Shown: piece after piece, positions 25,763 through 34,048 of the stretch
Numbering within the stretch: position 1 is the first letter of the stretch
Layout: each line of letters opens with the position of its first letter
Assembly: GCA_022768185.1 (NCBI GenBank)
Contig: JALEMS010000006.1
Location: 1 to 53,892, forward strand
Source of the DNA: Clostridiales bacterium
GTDB taxonomy: Bacteria; Bacillota; Clostridia; Oscillospirales; Oscillospiraceae
Reading direction: 5' to 3'
DNA length: 53,892 nucleotides
Position numbers and translations under genes: made by a program
Notes under the pieces: generated by a model
Databases searched by the model: none
Told to the model about the DNA's origin: nothing
What the model saw: the letters and a program-made list of their open reading frames with translations, nothing else

Positions 25763-27817
25763 TCAGCCTTCCGCCTTTTTCGCAGCAGACTTCTCGCGAA
25801 GCAGCTGATAAACGTAAATCAGCGCCATGATCACGACGCCTGCAATATCGGTGATGGCGCCCGGCTTGATGAGGGCCAGACCGCCGACGATGGCCAGAAT
25901 GCGCAGCGGCCAGTTGAGCTTGCCGCGCAGATAGCCCTCCAAGCCGACGGACACGCCAAACATCCCGACAAACGAAGTAATAATCAGCAGAATAATGGTG
26001 AGCAAATCCGTGTCAACAAAAACCATAGCTGGGTTGAACACAAAGATATACGGGATGATGAAGGCTGCGATGGCAAGCTTGGTCGCGTTGATGCCGGTTT
26101 TCATCGGATTGGAGCCGGCAATGGCGCTTCCGGCGTAGGCAGCCAGAGCAACCGGGGGCGTGATATCGGCCACGATACCGAAGTAGAACACGAACATATG
26201 CGCTGCGATGCTGGGTACGTCCATGTGGATCAGGACAGGGGCGCAGGTCGTTGCCATGATGACATAGTTTGCCGTGGTGGGAACGCCCATACCCAGGATG
26301 ATACAGGTAATCATCGTAAGAAACAGCGCCGGCAGGAGCTTACCGCCGGAGGCGCCGACGATCAGGCTGATAAGGGCCGAGCCGATGCCCGTGGTGGTGA
26401 TAACGCAGGCAATGATGCCGGCAACGGCACAGGCAATGCCAACCGTGAGAGTGCTCTTGGCACCGTTTTCCAGCGCGTCGAAAAACTTGGAAAAGTCCAC
26501 GCTCACGTGGCCGTTTTCTTCGCTGCGCTGGAAGGAAATGATGCGCGTTTCCTTATGCACCATACTCACAAGGATGGCAACGACGGTAGCGACCATGGCA
26601 GCAAAGGCCATTGTACGCGTGATCATCAACCAGACAAGGACAACCAGCGGCAGAAGCAGAAAGCCAGAGTGCAGCATCAGCTTGAAGAAGTTCGGCAGCT
26701 GGTCGCGGGAGACGCCGCGCAGGCCGAGCTTTTTGGCCTCAAGGTGAACCATGATGAAAATTCCGGTGAAATAGAGCGCAGCCGGCAGAATCGCACGCAG
26801 CGCAATATAGCCGTAGGTGACGTTCACGCCGGGCATCCGGACGTATTCAACCATCAGGAAGGCCGCAGCACCCATGATCGGCGGCATGATCTGGCCGCCG
26901 GTGGAAGCCGCCGCCTCGACTGCGCCGGCAAATTCCGGACGGTAGCCGGTCTTCTTCATCAGCGGAATGGTGACGCTGCCGGTCGTGACGGTGTTGCCGA
27001 CGGACGAGCCGGACACCATGCCACACAGACCGCTGGAAATGACAGCCACCTTGGCCGGGCCGCCGCAGGACGCGCCTGCGATGGAATTTGCAAGCTCAAT
27101 GAAAAACTGCGAGATACCCGTCTTTTCCAGAAACGCACCGAAAATGACAAACAGCACGATGAAGTTGAGACAGGCTCGGATGGGGGTGCCGAGAATGCCC
27201 TCTGTGGTATAAAACAGGTTGTACACGTTCAGCCGCAGGGACTTCTGCGTCAGCGCATAAATGACGAAGGCGGAAGCTACGATAACGATCGGCAGGCCGA
27301 CGGCACGGCGGCAGGCCTCCAGCGTGACCAGAATACCGATCAGGCCCAGAATGATTTCAACCTGCGTCAGCTTGATGCCCTGGTTGATGATGCTCTGCAG
27401 ATTGAAAACAAAGTAGAAATACGCCACCGCGCCAAGCACGGCAAGCACCACGTCATACCACGGAATATAGTTGATGCGCTTTTTGCCGGGCTTATGCCTG
27501 GTTGCCGGAAAGTTGAGAAACACCAGGAAAACGATCAGGCCGACAAAGGAGGCACGCTCCATGCGCGTTTCGCCCGGATAAAACAGCAGAAAAACGGAAT
27601 AGAGGGAAAACAGAATAAACAGCACGCGCACGATGCGGCGGCTGACGCCCTTATATACGCGGGTGTTGGACTCGCGGTCATATTTCTCCATGACCGCCTG
27701 TACATTTTTTTCAATTTCCTCGGCGGTATCGCCGAAGTCGTCTTTTTCGGCAAGCGCTTCGTTTTTGATTTCCTCTTTTGTTCGCTTATAGTCCTGTTCA
27801 AATTCAAATTTTGGCAT
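25763..27817 (-). CDS. TRAP transporter fused permease (DctQM), TAXI type
   Basis: A 684-residue permease with the small (DctQ) and large (DctM) membrane components in one chain, as is usual for TAXI-associated TRAP systems. A hydrophilic N-terminus of about 65 residues (many Glu and Lys) precedes some 16-18 helices. Large-component hallmarks include GASCGGPAKVAVISSGLCGM, then SGSSVGNTVTTGSVTIPLMK, GGQIMPPIMGAAAFLM and GVPTTANYVIMA. It imports a small organic acid using an ion gradient. The substrate cannot be read from the sequence. It is the third gene of the operon SBP - DUF1850 - permease. Confidence 0.95.
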   Translation of the reverse strand: MPKFEFEQDYKRTKEEIKNEALAEKDDFGDTAEEIEKNVQAVMEKYDRESNTRVYKGVSRRIVRVLFILFSLYSVFLLFYPGETRMERASFVGLIVFLVFLNFPATRHKPGKKRINYIPWYDVVLAVLGAVAYFYFVFNLQSIINQGIKLTQVEIILGLIGILVTLEACRRAVGLPIVIVASAFVIYALTQKSLRLNVYNLFYTTEGILGTPIRACLNFIVLFVIFGAFLEKTGISQFFIELANSIAGASCGGPAKVAVISSGLCGMVSGSSVGNTVTTGSVTIPLMKKTGYRPEFAGAVEAAASTGGQIMPPIMGAAAFLMVEYVRMPGVNVTYGYIALRAILPAALYFTGIFIMVHLEAKKLGLRGVSRDQLPNFFKLMLHSGFLLLPLVVLVWLMITRTMAFAAMVATVVAILVSMVHKETRIISFQRSEENGHVSVDFSKFFDALENGAKSTLTVGIACAVAGIIACVITTTGIGSALISLIVGASGGKLLPALFLTMITCIILGMGVPTTANYVIMATTCAPVLIHMDVPSIAAHMFVFYFGIVADITPPVALAAYAGSAIAGSNPMKTGINATKLAIAAFIIPYIFVFNPAMVFVDTDLLTIILLIITSFVGMFGVSVGLEGYLRGKLNWPLRILAIVGGLALIKPGAITDIAGVVIMALIYVYQLLREKSAAKKAEG

Positions 27818-27834
27818 CGTTTCACATCCTATGC

Positions 27835-28314
27835 TCAGCTAATTTCGAAGTGCACACGGCTGTTCCGCCCGCAAAGCGCACGCAGATTGACCTGCTCGCC
27901 GCCGATGGTCAGCATATGATCGTAGACCGTGCCGACCACATAGGTGAGATCATTCATCGGCAGATTGATATCCGAGAGGATCATCTCACCGTTCTCTCCG
28001 TAGGAAAGCGTCCAGGACGGATCCAGTTCCTCCGCCACGCCGGCGCCGAAGCTGTAGTAGATACAGCCGGTCAGCACGATCCTGCCGCCGCGGTTTTCAT
28101 AGATCTCCTCGACGGGGGTCTTGTTGACGGAGTGCTGAAACGCAACCGAAAAACATGCTCCCTCCGCAAGTGGGTACCGGGCATAGACCTTTCCGGTGTC
28201 TGCATCCGTCAGAATCAGACGATCGGAACGCTGTCCTGCCATGACTATGCTTATCACCGCAGCGATCAGGATCGCCGCGGTGATAAGCAACAGTTTCGTT
28301 CTTGTCTTCTTCAA
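27835..28314 (-). CDS. DUF1850 protein of the TAXI-TRAP operon
   Basis: A 159-residue protein with an N-terminal membrane anchor (about residues 8-25) and the DUF1850 features FSVAFQHSVNKTPVEEIYE and GAGVAEEL. DUF1850 genes are regularly found between TAXI binding-protein and fused-permease genes, so it is a likely accessory of the transporter, probably on the outer face of the membrane. The start codon appears to be TTG, 22 bases after the binding-protein stop, with a poor ribosome site, so it may be translated at a lower level. Confidence 0.88.
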   Translation of the reverse strand: MKKTRTKLLLITAAILIAAVISIVMAGQRSDRLILTDADTGKVYARYPLAEGACFSVAFQHSVNKTPVEEIYENRGGRIVLTGCIYYSFGAGVAEELDPSWTLSYGENGEMILSDINLPMNDLTYVVGTVYDHMLTIGGEQVNLRALCGRNSRVHFEIS

Positions 28315-28336
28315 GAGGAACGCTCAGCCGTCGGTC

Positions 28337-29323
28337 TTATTCGACCTCGAGGCCCTGCTCGGAGAAGTACTTGATCGCGCCGGAGTGGAACGGGATGGCG
28401 ATGCCGGAAACAGCGGTCTCATAGTTCAGCTCAGCACCCTTGGCATGGGCTGCGGTGATCGCCTCCTGGTTGTCGAACAGGCCCTTCAGGAAGCTGTAGA
28501 CCGTGTCCTCGGAGGTGTCGTTGGAAGCGATAACGGTGGCCATAACGGCGACGCAGCTGGCATCCTCCGTCATGCAATCGTAGGTATCGGCAGTAACCGT
28601 GATCGGGGTGTAGAAGCTGTACTGCTCCTGCAGAGCGGCGATGTGCTCGTCGTCAACGGACAGCAGGTTGAAGCTGAAGGTGGTAGCCAGCTCGGTCAGC
28701 GCCGTGGTGGGGGCGCCGGCGACGACGAAGCAGGCGTCGATGGTGCCGTTCTTCATGGAGTCGGCAGAGTCTGCAAAGCTTTCGTAAACCGGGTTGATGT
28801 CGTCAAAGGTAATGCCGTAAATGCCGAGGATCTGCTCTGCGTTGAAACGGGTACCGGAGTCAGCTGCGCCGACGGAAACGGTCTTGCCCTTGAGCTGCTC
28901 GATGGAGGTGATGCCGTTGCCGGCAACGATCTGCACGGTCTCGGGGTAGCAGGACAGCACAGCGGAGAAGTTGGTGACCGGCTCGTCGAACATGGCCATG
29001 CCGTTATAGGCATAGTACATGACGTCGTTCTGCACGATGGCAAAATTGTTTTCGCCGGCCTCGACCAGCTGAATGTTGGCCTGGGAGGCGCCGGTGGACT
29101 GCACGTTAATGTTCATACCGTCGACCTTTTCGTTGAGGACCTGAGCCACAACGCCGATGAAGCCGTAATAGGTACCGGAAGTGCCGCCGGTAGCGAAGTT
29201 GATCTTATCAATCGCGGGGGCAGACGGATCGGACGGGGCGGACGGATTGCTGCCGCAGGCTGCAAAGCAGGCAACCGCCATAACCACGCAGAGGATCAGT
29301 GCGATCATCTTTTTCATTTTCAT
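28337..29323 (-). CDS. TAXI family TRAP solute-binding lipoprotein
   Basis: A 328-residue extracellular binding protein. The signal peptide ends in the lipobox FAAC (near residue 23), followed by a Ser/Pro/Ala linker. The mature domain starts with INFATGGTSGTYYGFIGVVA, the TAXI-family opening, and contains STGASQANIQLVEAGENNFA and GKTVSVGAADSGTRFNAEQI. I chose the ATG at 29323, which has GAGAGGAG upstream. Another ATG two codons later is possible. It delivers substrate to the fused permease two genes downstream. TAXI proteins often bind glutamate or other dicarboxylates, but the ligand here is unknown. Confidence 0.95.
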   Translation of the reverse strand: MKMKKMIALILCVVMAVACFAACGSNPSAPSDPSAPAIDKINFATGGTSGTYYGFIGVVAQVLNEKVDGMNINVQSTGASQANIQLVEAGENNFAIVQNDVMYYAYNGMAMFDEPVTNFSAVLSCYPETVQIVAGNGITSIEQLKGKTVSVGAADSGTRFNAEQILGIYGITFDDINPVYESFADSADSMKNGTIDACFVVAGAPTTALTELATTFSFNLLSVDDEHIAALQEQYSFYTPITVTADTYDCMTEDASCVAVMATVIASNDTSEDTVYSFLKGLFDNQEAITAAHAKGAELNYETAVSGIAIPFHSGAIKYFSEQGLEVE

Positions 29324-29386
29324 TTTGTATCTCCTCTCGATTTCATTTTTTGAATCCATTCGAACTCAAAAATTCAACATAGCGAT

Positions 29387-29415
29387 ATTATAGCGCAGGA
29401 ATCCAAAGTTTTCAA
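29387..29415 (-). promoter_or_regulatory. Sigma-A promoter of the TAXI-TRAP operon
   Basis: TTGAAA (complement at 29410-29415) and a perfect TATAAT (complement at 29387-29392) with 17-base spacing, about 65 bases upstream of the binding-protein start. The rest of the gap to the hairpin at 29477 is AT-rich with no other feature seen. Confidence 0.85.
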
Positions 29416-29476
29416 GAGAAATATGAATTATGAAATAAAAAAATTGCAAATAATTTATCGTATTAACTTGCGAATC

Positions 29477-29518
29477 GGCAAAGGGGGAGAATTTCGACCG
29501 AAATTCTCCCCCTTTGCC
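29477..29518. terminator. Perfect 19-bp stem hairpin after the MBL hydrolase gene
   Basis: GGCAAAGGGGGAGAATTTC and its exact complement, with a 4-base loop (GACC), lie 29 bases beyond the MBL stop. No T-run follows in either direction. It probably ends the MBL transcript or protects its 3' end. Confidence 0.6.
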
Positions 29519-29546
29519 GGTATTCTTTTAGTCAATGCCGCCAAAT

Positions 29547-30164
29547 TTATTTTTCTTCGCCCTGCTGTGCGTAGCGCATGTAGTAATTACAGCGTCGCTC
29601 TGCCTGCAGGGTCGTGCTGTCCATGTGCCCCGGATAGACCTCAAAATCGCCTTCCAGCGCCGCGAGCTTCGCAAGCGAGCTCATCATGGCCTCCATACTG
29701 CCGCCCGGCAGATCCGTACGTCCGCACGAGCCGGAAAAAAGCGTATCTCCCGTGAACAGCGCATCCTCGCAGCGAAAGGTCAGCCCGCCCGGCGTGTGTC
29801 CCGGCGTCTCCAGAACCGCAAAGGTCAATCCGCCGGCCTGCAGAAGATCTCCTTCCCTGCAGAAGCGCGTCCCTTCCGGCGGAATGTAGCCGCTGCCCGT
29901 TCCGAGCTGGATGTGCGCATCCTTTTCGTTCATGCAGACGGCTGCTCCGGTTTCCTCCGCCAGCGCAGCCGCGGCAGAAACATGGTCGGCATGACCATGC
30001 GTCAGCAGGATCAGTCGGCAGCAGAGTCGATGCTCCTCCAGGTAATCCAGAATCGCACCGGACTCGTCGCCCGGGTCGATCACCGCGCAGTCGAGCGTGT
30101 TTTCATCGGCCACGACGTAACAATTTGCTGCAAGCCGACCCACGGGAATGGTCTTAATCAGCAT
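29547..30164 (-). CDS. MBL-fold hydrolase, glyoxalase II-like
   Basis: A 205-residue metallo-beta-lactamase-fold hydrolase. Metal motifs are LLTHGHADHVS (near residue 54), the later PGHTPGG (near 125), the GDTLF aspartate (near 144) and the closing YPGHM histidine. The size and motifs match short glyoxalase II / YcbL-type proteins found after relA and dtd in Clostridia. The ATG at 30164 has GGGGGAG upstream. The frame could extend six codons without a site. The exact substrate is unknown. Confidence 0.9.
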   Translation of the reverse strand: MLIKTIPVGRLAANCYVVADENTLDCAVIDPGDESGAILDYLEEHRLCCRLILLTHGHADHVSAAAALAEETGAAVCMNEKDAHIQLGTGSGYIPPEGTRFCREGDLLQAGGLTFAVLETPGHTPGGLTFRCEDALFTGDTLFSGSCGRTDLPGGSMEAMMSSLAKLAALEGDFEVYPGHMDSTTLQAERRCNYYMRYAQQGEEK

Positions 30165-30233
30165 TGCGCTCCCCCTTTTCAACTGTTTCTCCTATCATAG
30201 CGCAAGTCCAGCCGCAGCGCAAGGGAAAACGCA

Positions 30234-31166
30234 TCAGGCTGCCAGACACCATAGCTGCGCAATCTGCCCGGCCAACTCATCAAAGCTCCACCAGCGCTGG
30301 CTGCGCTCAACGCAGTTGGGATCATACACACGGAAGCCGTGCATCCCGCAGTCCGTCAGCACGATAAAATGCCCCACACGCGTAAAATCGCCCGGCAGCA
30401 TGGACGCCACCAGCACGCCGCCGCGCTGCAGACAGTCGCGCATCGTATCCTCATCGGTTGCAATGGTCCAGCCGTGCAGGCCGAAATTGGCCGCTCCGTC
30501 GGTAAACAGGCTCCAGGACGTACCGCTGCCCGGGACGTAATAGCCATTGGCCTCGGCAAAATCCGAGACGACGTCAGGCGTGACAGCCGCGTCGCCCGTC
30601 AGGCCCATCACCGCCATGGACAGGCAGGTTGGCCCGCAGCCGGTGTAGCCAATGCAGGAGCTGCCGTAAGGATGAAAGCCCCAACGTGCATCATACTGCA
30701 GCAGAAATGGCACCTCTCCTTTTTTGGCAGTCACTGCGGCCTGCTCTCCCTCCGGCTCCGCCGTAAACGGCTCGACCAGAACAAAGTCGATCTTCTCCGG
30801 CGAGACCAGCACATTGTTGACGGCAGTCTGCGAATAAACGTCGATATGTGCAAGAAACAAACAGATCTGCTCGGCATACGCGGGATACCGGGCAGCCACA
30901 TCCTCCAGCTCGGCACGATCCGCATCCGAAACGACAAAGTTGCCCGAGGCAGATCCCAGCTGCGCCTCCAAAGCCTCCCACTCCGGCGAAAAGTCCGCCT
31001 GAACGTTCTGCTCGGGCGCGGGCACGGGTCTGGGCGCGAAGCGTCCGTCCTTTATAAAGCAACACCCCACCGCGCAGGCTGCGATCAGGATCAGCAGCCA
31101 GAACAGGCGGCGTTTCCGGCGCCTTCTGCGTACGTATCGTGTTTCCTGTGTATTGGGAGCTCCCAT
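30234..31166 (-). CDS. Membrane-anchored C39-like cysteine peptidase
   Basis: A 310-residue protein with a very basic cytoplasmic N-terminus (RYVRRRRRKRR), one membrane helix (about residues 20-38), a linker region and a C-terminal papain-like Peptidase_C39_2 domain (about residues 145-310). The catalytic cysteine lies in GYTGCGPTCLSM (near residue 178) and the histidine in RVGHFIVLTD (near 265), followed by YDPN. It probably cleaves wall-associated or exported peptides outside the cell. It has its own strong promoter and lies between dtd and the MBL gene. No substrate is suggested by the neighbours. Confidence 0.87.
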   Translation of the reverse strand: MGAPNTQETRYVRRRRRKRRLFWLLILIAACAVGCCFIKDGRFAPRPVPAPEQNVQADFSPEWEALEAQLGSASGNFVVSDADRAELEDVAARYPAYAEQICLFLAHIDVYSQTAVNNVLVSPEKIDFVLVEPFTAEPEGEQAAVTAKKGEVPFLLQYDARWGFHPYGSSCIGYTGCGPTCLSMAVMGLTGDAAVTPDVVSDFAEANGYYVPGSGTSWSLFTDGAANFGLHGWTIATDEDTMRDCLQRGGVLVASMLPGDFTRVGHFIVLTDCGMHGFRVYDPNCVERSQRWWSFDELAGQIAQLWCLAA

Positions 31167-31197
31167 ACGCGCCTCCGTATCAACTGTAATAATTCAG

Positions 31198-31226
31198 ATA
31201 ATACAATTTTCTTTGTTTTTTGTCAA
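31198..31226 (-). promoter_or_regulatory. Sigma-A promoter of the C39 peptidase gene
   Basis: Perfect TTGACA (complement at 31221-31226) and TATTAT (complement at 31198-31203) with 17-base spacing, 32 bases upstream of the ATG, whose site is GGAGG. Confidence 0.88.
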
Positions 31227-31270
31227 GTCACTTCTCATTGTGCCGCTCGGCAGGCAATTTCAAACCCGCG

Positions 31271-31317
31271 GTATGCAAAACGGCTCCCCTGCCCGGAGGG
31301 GAGCCGTTTTGCATGCC
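31271..31317. terminator. Terminator of the recJ-relA-dtd operon
   Basis: GCAAAACGGCTCCCCT and its complement form a 16-bp perfect stem with a short GC loop, 17 bases after the dtd stop. The A/T pairs at its base provide T-tracts in both directions. Confidence 0.88.
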
Positions 31318-31333
31318 GGAAGCCTGTGCATCG

Positions 31334-31777
31334 TCACAGCTCGCAGGTATCCAGCAAAATGGTGACCGGCCCGTCATTGACGGATGCCACCTGCATATCC
31401 GCGCCGAAATGACCGGTCTCAACATGAAAACCGCGTGCACGGCAGGCGGCGATGACCTGTTCATACAGCGCCGTGGCTGTTTCCGGACGCGCCGCGCGGG
31501 TAAAGCCCGGCCGGCGGGAACGGCAGTCTGCAAACAGCGTAAACTGGCTGATGATGAGAAGCTGTGCCCCGGCGTCCTTGGGACCGACGTTCATCTTGCC
31601 GTTCTCGTCTTCAAATACGCGCAGACCGCAAATGCGGTCTGCGATCTTTTCGGCCTGCTCCGGGCCATCGTCCGTGTGTACGCCCAGCAGGACAAGAAAG
31701 CCCTTCCCGATCGCGCCGCAGACGCTGCCGTCTATGGAGACGGAAGCCTCCGTTACCCTTGTGACAACTGCTCTCAT
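31334..31777 (-). CDS. dtd: D-aminoacyl-tRNA deacylase
   Basis: A 147-residue DTD enzyme that removes D-amino acids from tRNA. It shows both family motifs: SQFTLFADC (near residue 78) and NDGPVTILLDT (near residue 135, the NxGPVT motif). Length is normal. The start has AAAGGACG upstream. It begins 11 bases after the relA stop, matching the recJ-relA-dtd order found in many Firmicutes. Confidence 0.96.
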   Translation of the reverse strand: MRAVVTRVTEASVSIDGSVCGAIGKGFLVLLGVHTDDGPEQAEKIADRICGLRVFEDENGKMNVGPKDAGAQLLIISQFTLFADCRSRRPGFTRAARPETATALYEQVIAACRARGFHVETGHFGADMQVASVNDGPVTILLDTCEL

Positions 31778-31788
31778 GATACGTCCTT

Positions 31789-34047
31789 TCAGGCCCCGGC
31801 ACGGGTGACCTCAGTGACGCCCTTGATGCCGGTGAGCCGGTTGATGATGAGCTGAAGTTCCGGCAGGCCGGAGACCTCCAGCGTAACGACGGCGACAGCC
31901 GCCCCGCCCTCCGTGTCGCGCGCGTTGAGGCTCCGCACGTTGGCGTTGACGGCGTTGAGCACCGTAGCGATGTCCATCACAAGGCCCGCGCGCTCCTTGG
32001 CCAGAATGCGCAGTGTGGTGGCATAGCGGTCCGTCGTCTCCTGGGCCCAGCAGACCGGGATCCATCGTCCGGCATTGCTGCCTGCCAGGCTCGTGGTGTA
32101 GTTCGGACAGTTTTTCCGGTGAATGGACACGCCCTGTCCGCGCGTGATAAAGCCGACGATCTCGTCGCCCGGCACCGGCGTACAGCACCGTGAAAACTTG
32201 ACCAGGCAGTTGTCCAGTCCCTCCACGAGCACGCCGCGGATGGGCTTGCCGGCCGGCGCCTGGCTGCGGCGCTCGATCTGCTCGTTGATGCGGTCGACAA
32301 CGGTGCGCTGCGCGGTTTTTGCCTTCTGGAGCTCGTCCCGGACGCGGTTGACGCTGCGCGTGGCAGACATGCCGCCGTAGCCGATGGCGGCATACATATC
32401 GTCCAGCGAGGTAATCGCCAGCTTTTTAATGATGAGTGCAGCCAGCTTTTCGTCTGACAGCGCGTTGGCCGGCAGGCCCGCACGGCGCAGCTCCGCCTCA
32501 AACATTTCCCTGCCGCGCTGGATATTCTCCTCGCGGCGTTCCTTTTTAAACCACTGCTTGATCTTCGTGCGCGCCGCGCCGCTCTTTGCAAGCAGCATCC
32601 AGTCGCGGCTGGGGCCGGGCGCGGACTTGCTGGTAAGCGCCTCGACAATGTCGCCGTTCTGCAGCTCGTGATCGAACGGAACAATCCGACCGTTCACCTT
32701 CGCTCCGATCATACTGTTGCCGACGGCGGAATGGATGCCGTAGGCAAAGTCGATCGGCGTTGCGCCGGCAGGCAGATTGATGACGTCGCCCTTCGGCGAG
32801 AAGACGAATACCTCGTCGGCAAACATGTCGATCTTGAGGTCGTGGAAGAAGTCCTGTGCGTCGCTGTCCTGCTGGCTCTCCAGCAGGCGGCGGATCCAGG
32901 CAAACTTTTCCTCATCGCCGGCCTTGACGCCGGACTCGCCGGTTTTATACTTCCAGTGCGCGGCGATGCCGTATTCCGCTGTATGGTGCATCTCCCAGGT
33001 GCGGATCTGCACCTCGAAGGGGATGCCCTCCGTGCCGATCACGGTGGTATGCAGGCTCTGATACATGTTGGGCTTCGGCGTGGAAATATAGTCCTTGAAC
33101 CTGCCGGGCACCGGCTTGAACATGTCGTGAATATGACCGAGCACGTTGTAGCAGTCGGCCACCGTGTCAACGATCACGCGGAAGGCGCACAGGTCGAAAA
33201 TCTCCGACATACTCAGATGCTGCGTGTACATTTTACGGTAGATGCTGTAAAGATGCTTGATTCGGCCGTAGACCATTGCCTTGATATGCCATTCAGCCAG
33301 GCGCGCATTGATGCGCGCCTCAATGCTCTGCATGAATTTTTCCAGCTCGTCCATGCGCTCGTTGAGCGCCTCGGAAATCTGGTGGCAGGCCTCCGGTGCG
33401 ATATACTGGATGGAGAGATCCTCCAACTCCCACTTGATGCGCTGCATGCCCAGCCGGTGAGCGATGGGCGCATAAATCTGCATGGTTTCCTGAGACTTAA
33501 TCAGCTGCTTTTCCGGCGACTGATAATCCATCGTACGCATATTGTGCAGCCGGTCGGCAATCTTGATGAGGATCACACGGATGTCCTTGGCCATGGCCAG
33601 CAGCATTTTGCGCAGATTTTCCATCTGCTTGTCTTCCCTGCTGCTGTACTGCACGCTGGTCAGCTTGGTGACGCCCTCGACCAGATAGGTGACCGTCGGG
33701 CCGAACTGACGCCTCATCTCCTCGTCGGTAACGCTGGTGTCCTCCAGCACGTCATGCAGGAGCGCAGCCATAATCGAGTCCTCATCCAGGCCCATTTCCG
33801 CAGCGATCTGCGCTGCGGCAGTGCAGTGCGTTACATAGGGTGAGCCGTCCCTGCGACGCTGCGTACCGTGCGCACGCGCAGCGTACCTGAACGCGCGGCG
33901 GATACCGGTGACGTCCGCCGTCGGATTATGCTCGAGCACGGTCTTTTCCAGCGTTTCATACTGTGCCTGACAGGCAGCCGGTATTTCTGTCGGCTCCGTC
34001 CCGGATAGGTTCCCCTGCTCCGCCCTGTCGTTTTTGTCGTTTCCCAT
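31789..34047 (-). CDS. relA: Bifunctional (p)ppGpp synthetase/hydrolase
   Basis: A 752-residue Rel/SpoT protein. The N-terminal HD hydrolase domain contains ALLHDVLEDT near residue 99 and IKIADRLHNMRTM near 160. The RelA_SpoT synthetase domain runs about 240-360 (DLCAFRVIVD, YQSLHTTVIG, EVQIRTWEMHH). TGS is at about 410-470, a CC/zinc-finger region with RCCTPVPGDEIVGF at about 610, and an ACT domain closes at about 680-750. All regions are intact, so both synthesis and hydrolysis are expected. The ATG at 34047 lies one base after the recJ stop. Confidence 0.97.
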   Translation of the reverse strand: MGNDKNDRAEQGNLSGTEPTEIPAACQAQYETLEKTVLEHNPTADVTGIRRAFRYAARAHGTQRRRDGSPYVTHCTAAAQIAAEMGLDEDSIMAALLHDVLEDTSVTDEEMRRQFGPTVTYLVEGVTKLTSVQYSSREDKQMENLRKMLLAMAKDIRVILIKIADRLHNMRTMDYQSPEKQLIKSQETMQIYAPIAHRLGMQRIKWELEDLSIQYIAPEACHQISEALNERMDELEKFMQSIEARINARLAEWHIKAMVYGRIKHLYSIYRKMYTQHLSMSEIFDLCAFRVIVDTVADCYNVLGHIHDMFKPVPGRFKDYISTPKPNMYQSLHTTVIGTEGIPFEVQIRTWEMHHTAEYGIAAHWKYKTGESGVKAGDEEKFAWIRRLLESQQDSDAQDFFHDLKIDMFADEVFVFSPKGDVINLPAGATPIDFAYGIHSAVGNSMIGAKVNGRIVPFDHELQNGDIVEALTSKSAPGPSRDWMLLAKSGAARTKIKQWFKKERREENIQRGREMFEAELRRAGLPANALSDEKLAALIIKKLAITSLDDMYAAIGYGGMSATRSVNRVRDELQKAKTAQRTVVDRINEQIERRSQAPAGKPIRGVLVEGLDNCLVKFSRCCTPVPGDEIVGFITRGQGVSIHRKNCPNYTTSLAGSNAGRWIPVCWAQETTDRYATTLRILAKERAGLVMDIATVLNAVNANVRSLNARDTEGGAAVAVVTLEVSGLPELQLIINRLTGIKGVTEVTRAGA

Positions 34048-34048
34048 C

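Noticed and set aside
25616-27919. 767-residue plus-strand ORF
   Set aside because: It is a shadow of the TRAP permease on the opposite strand, with low-complexity His/Asp/Gly composition typical of antisense frames.
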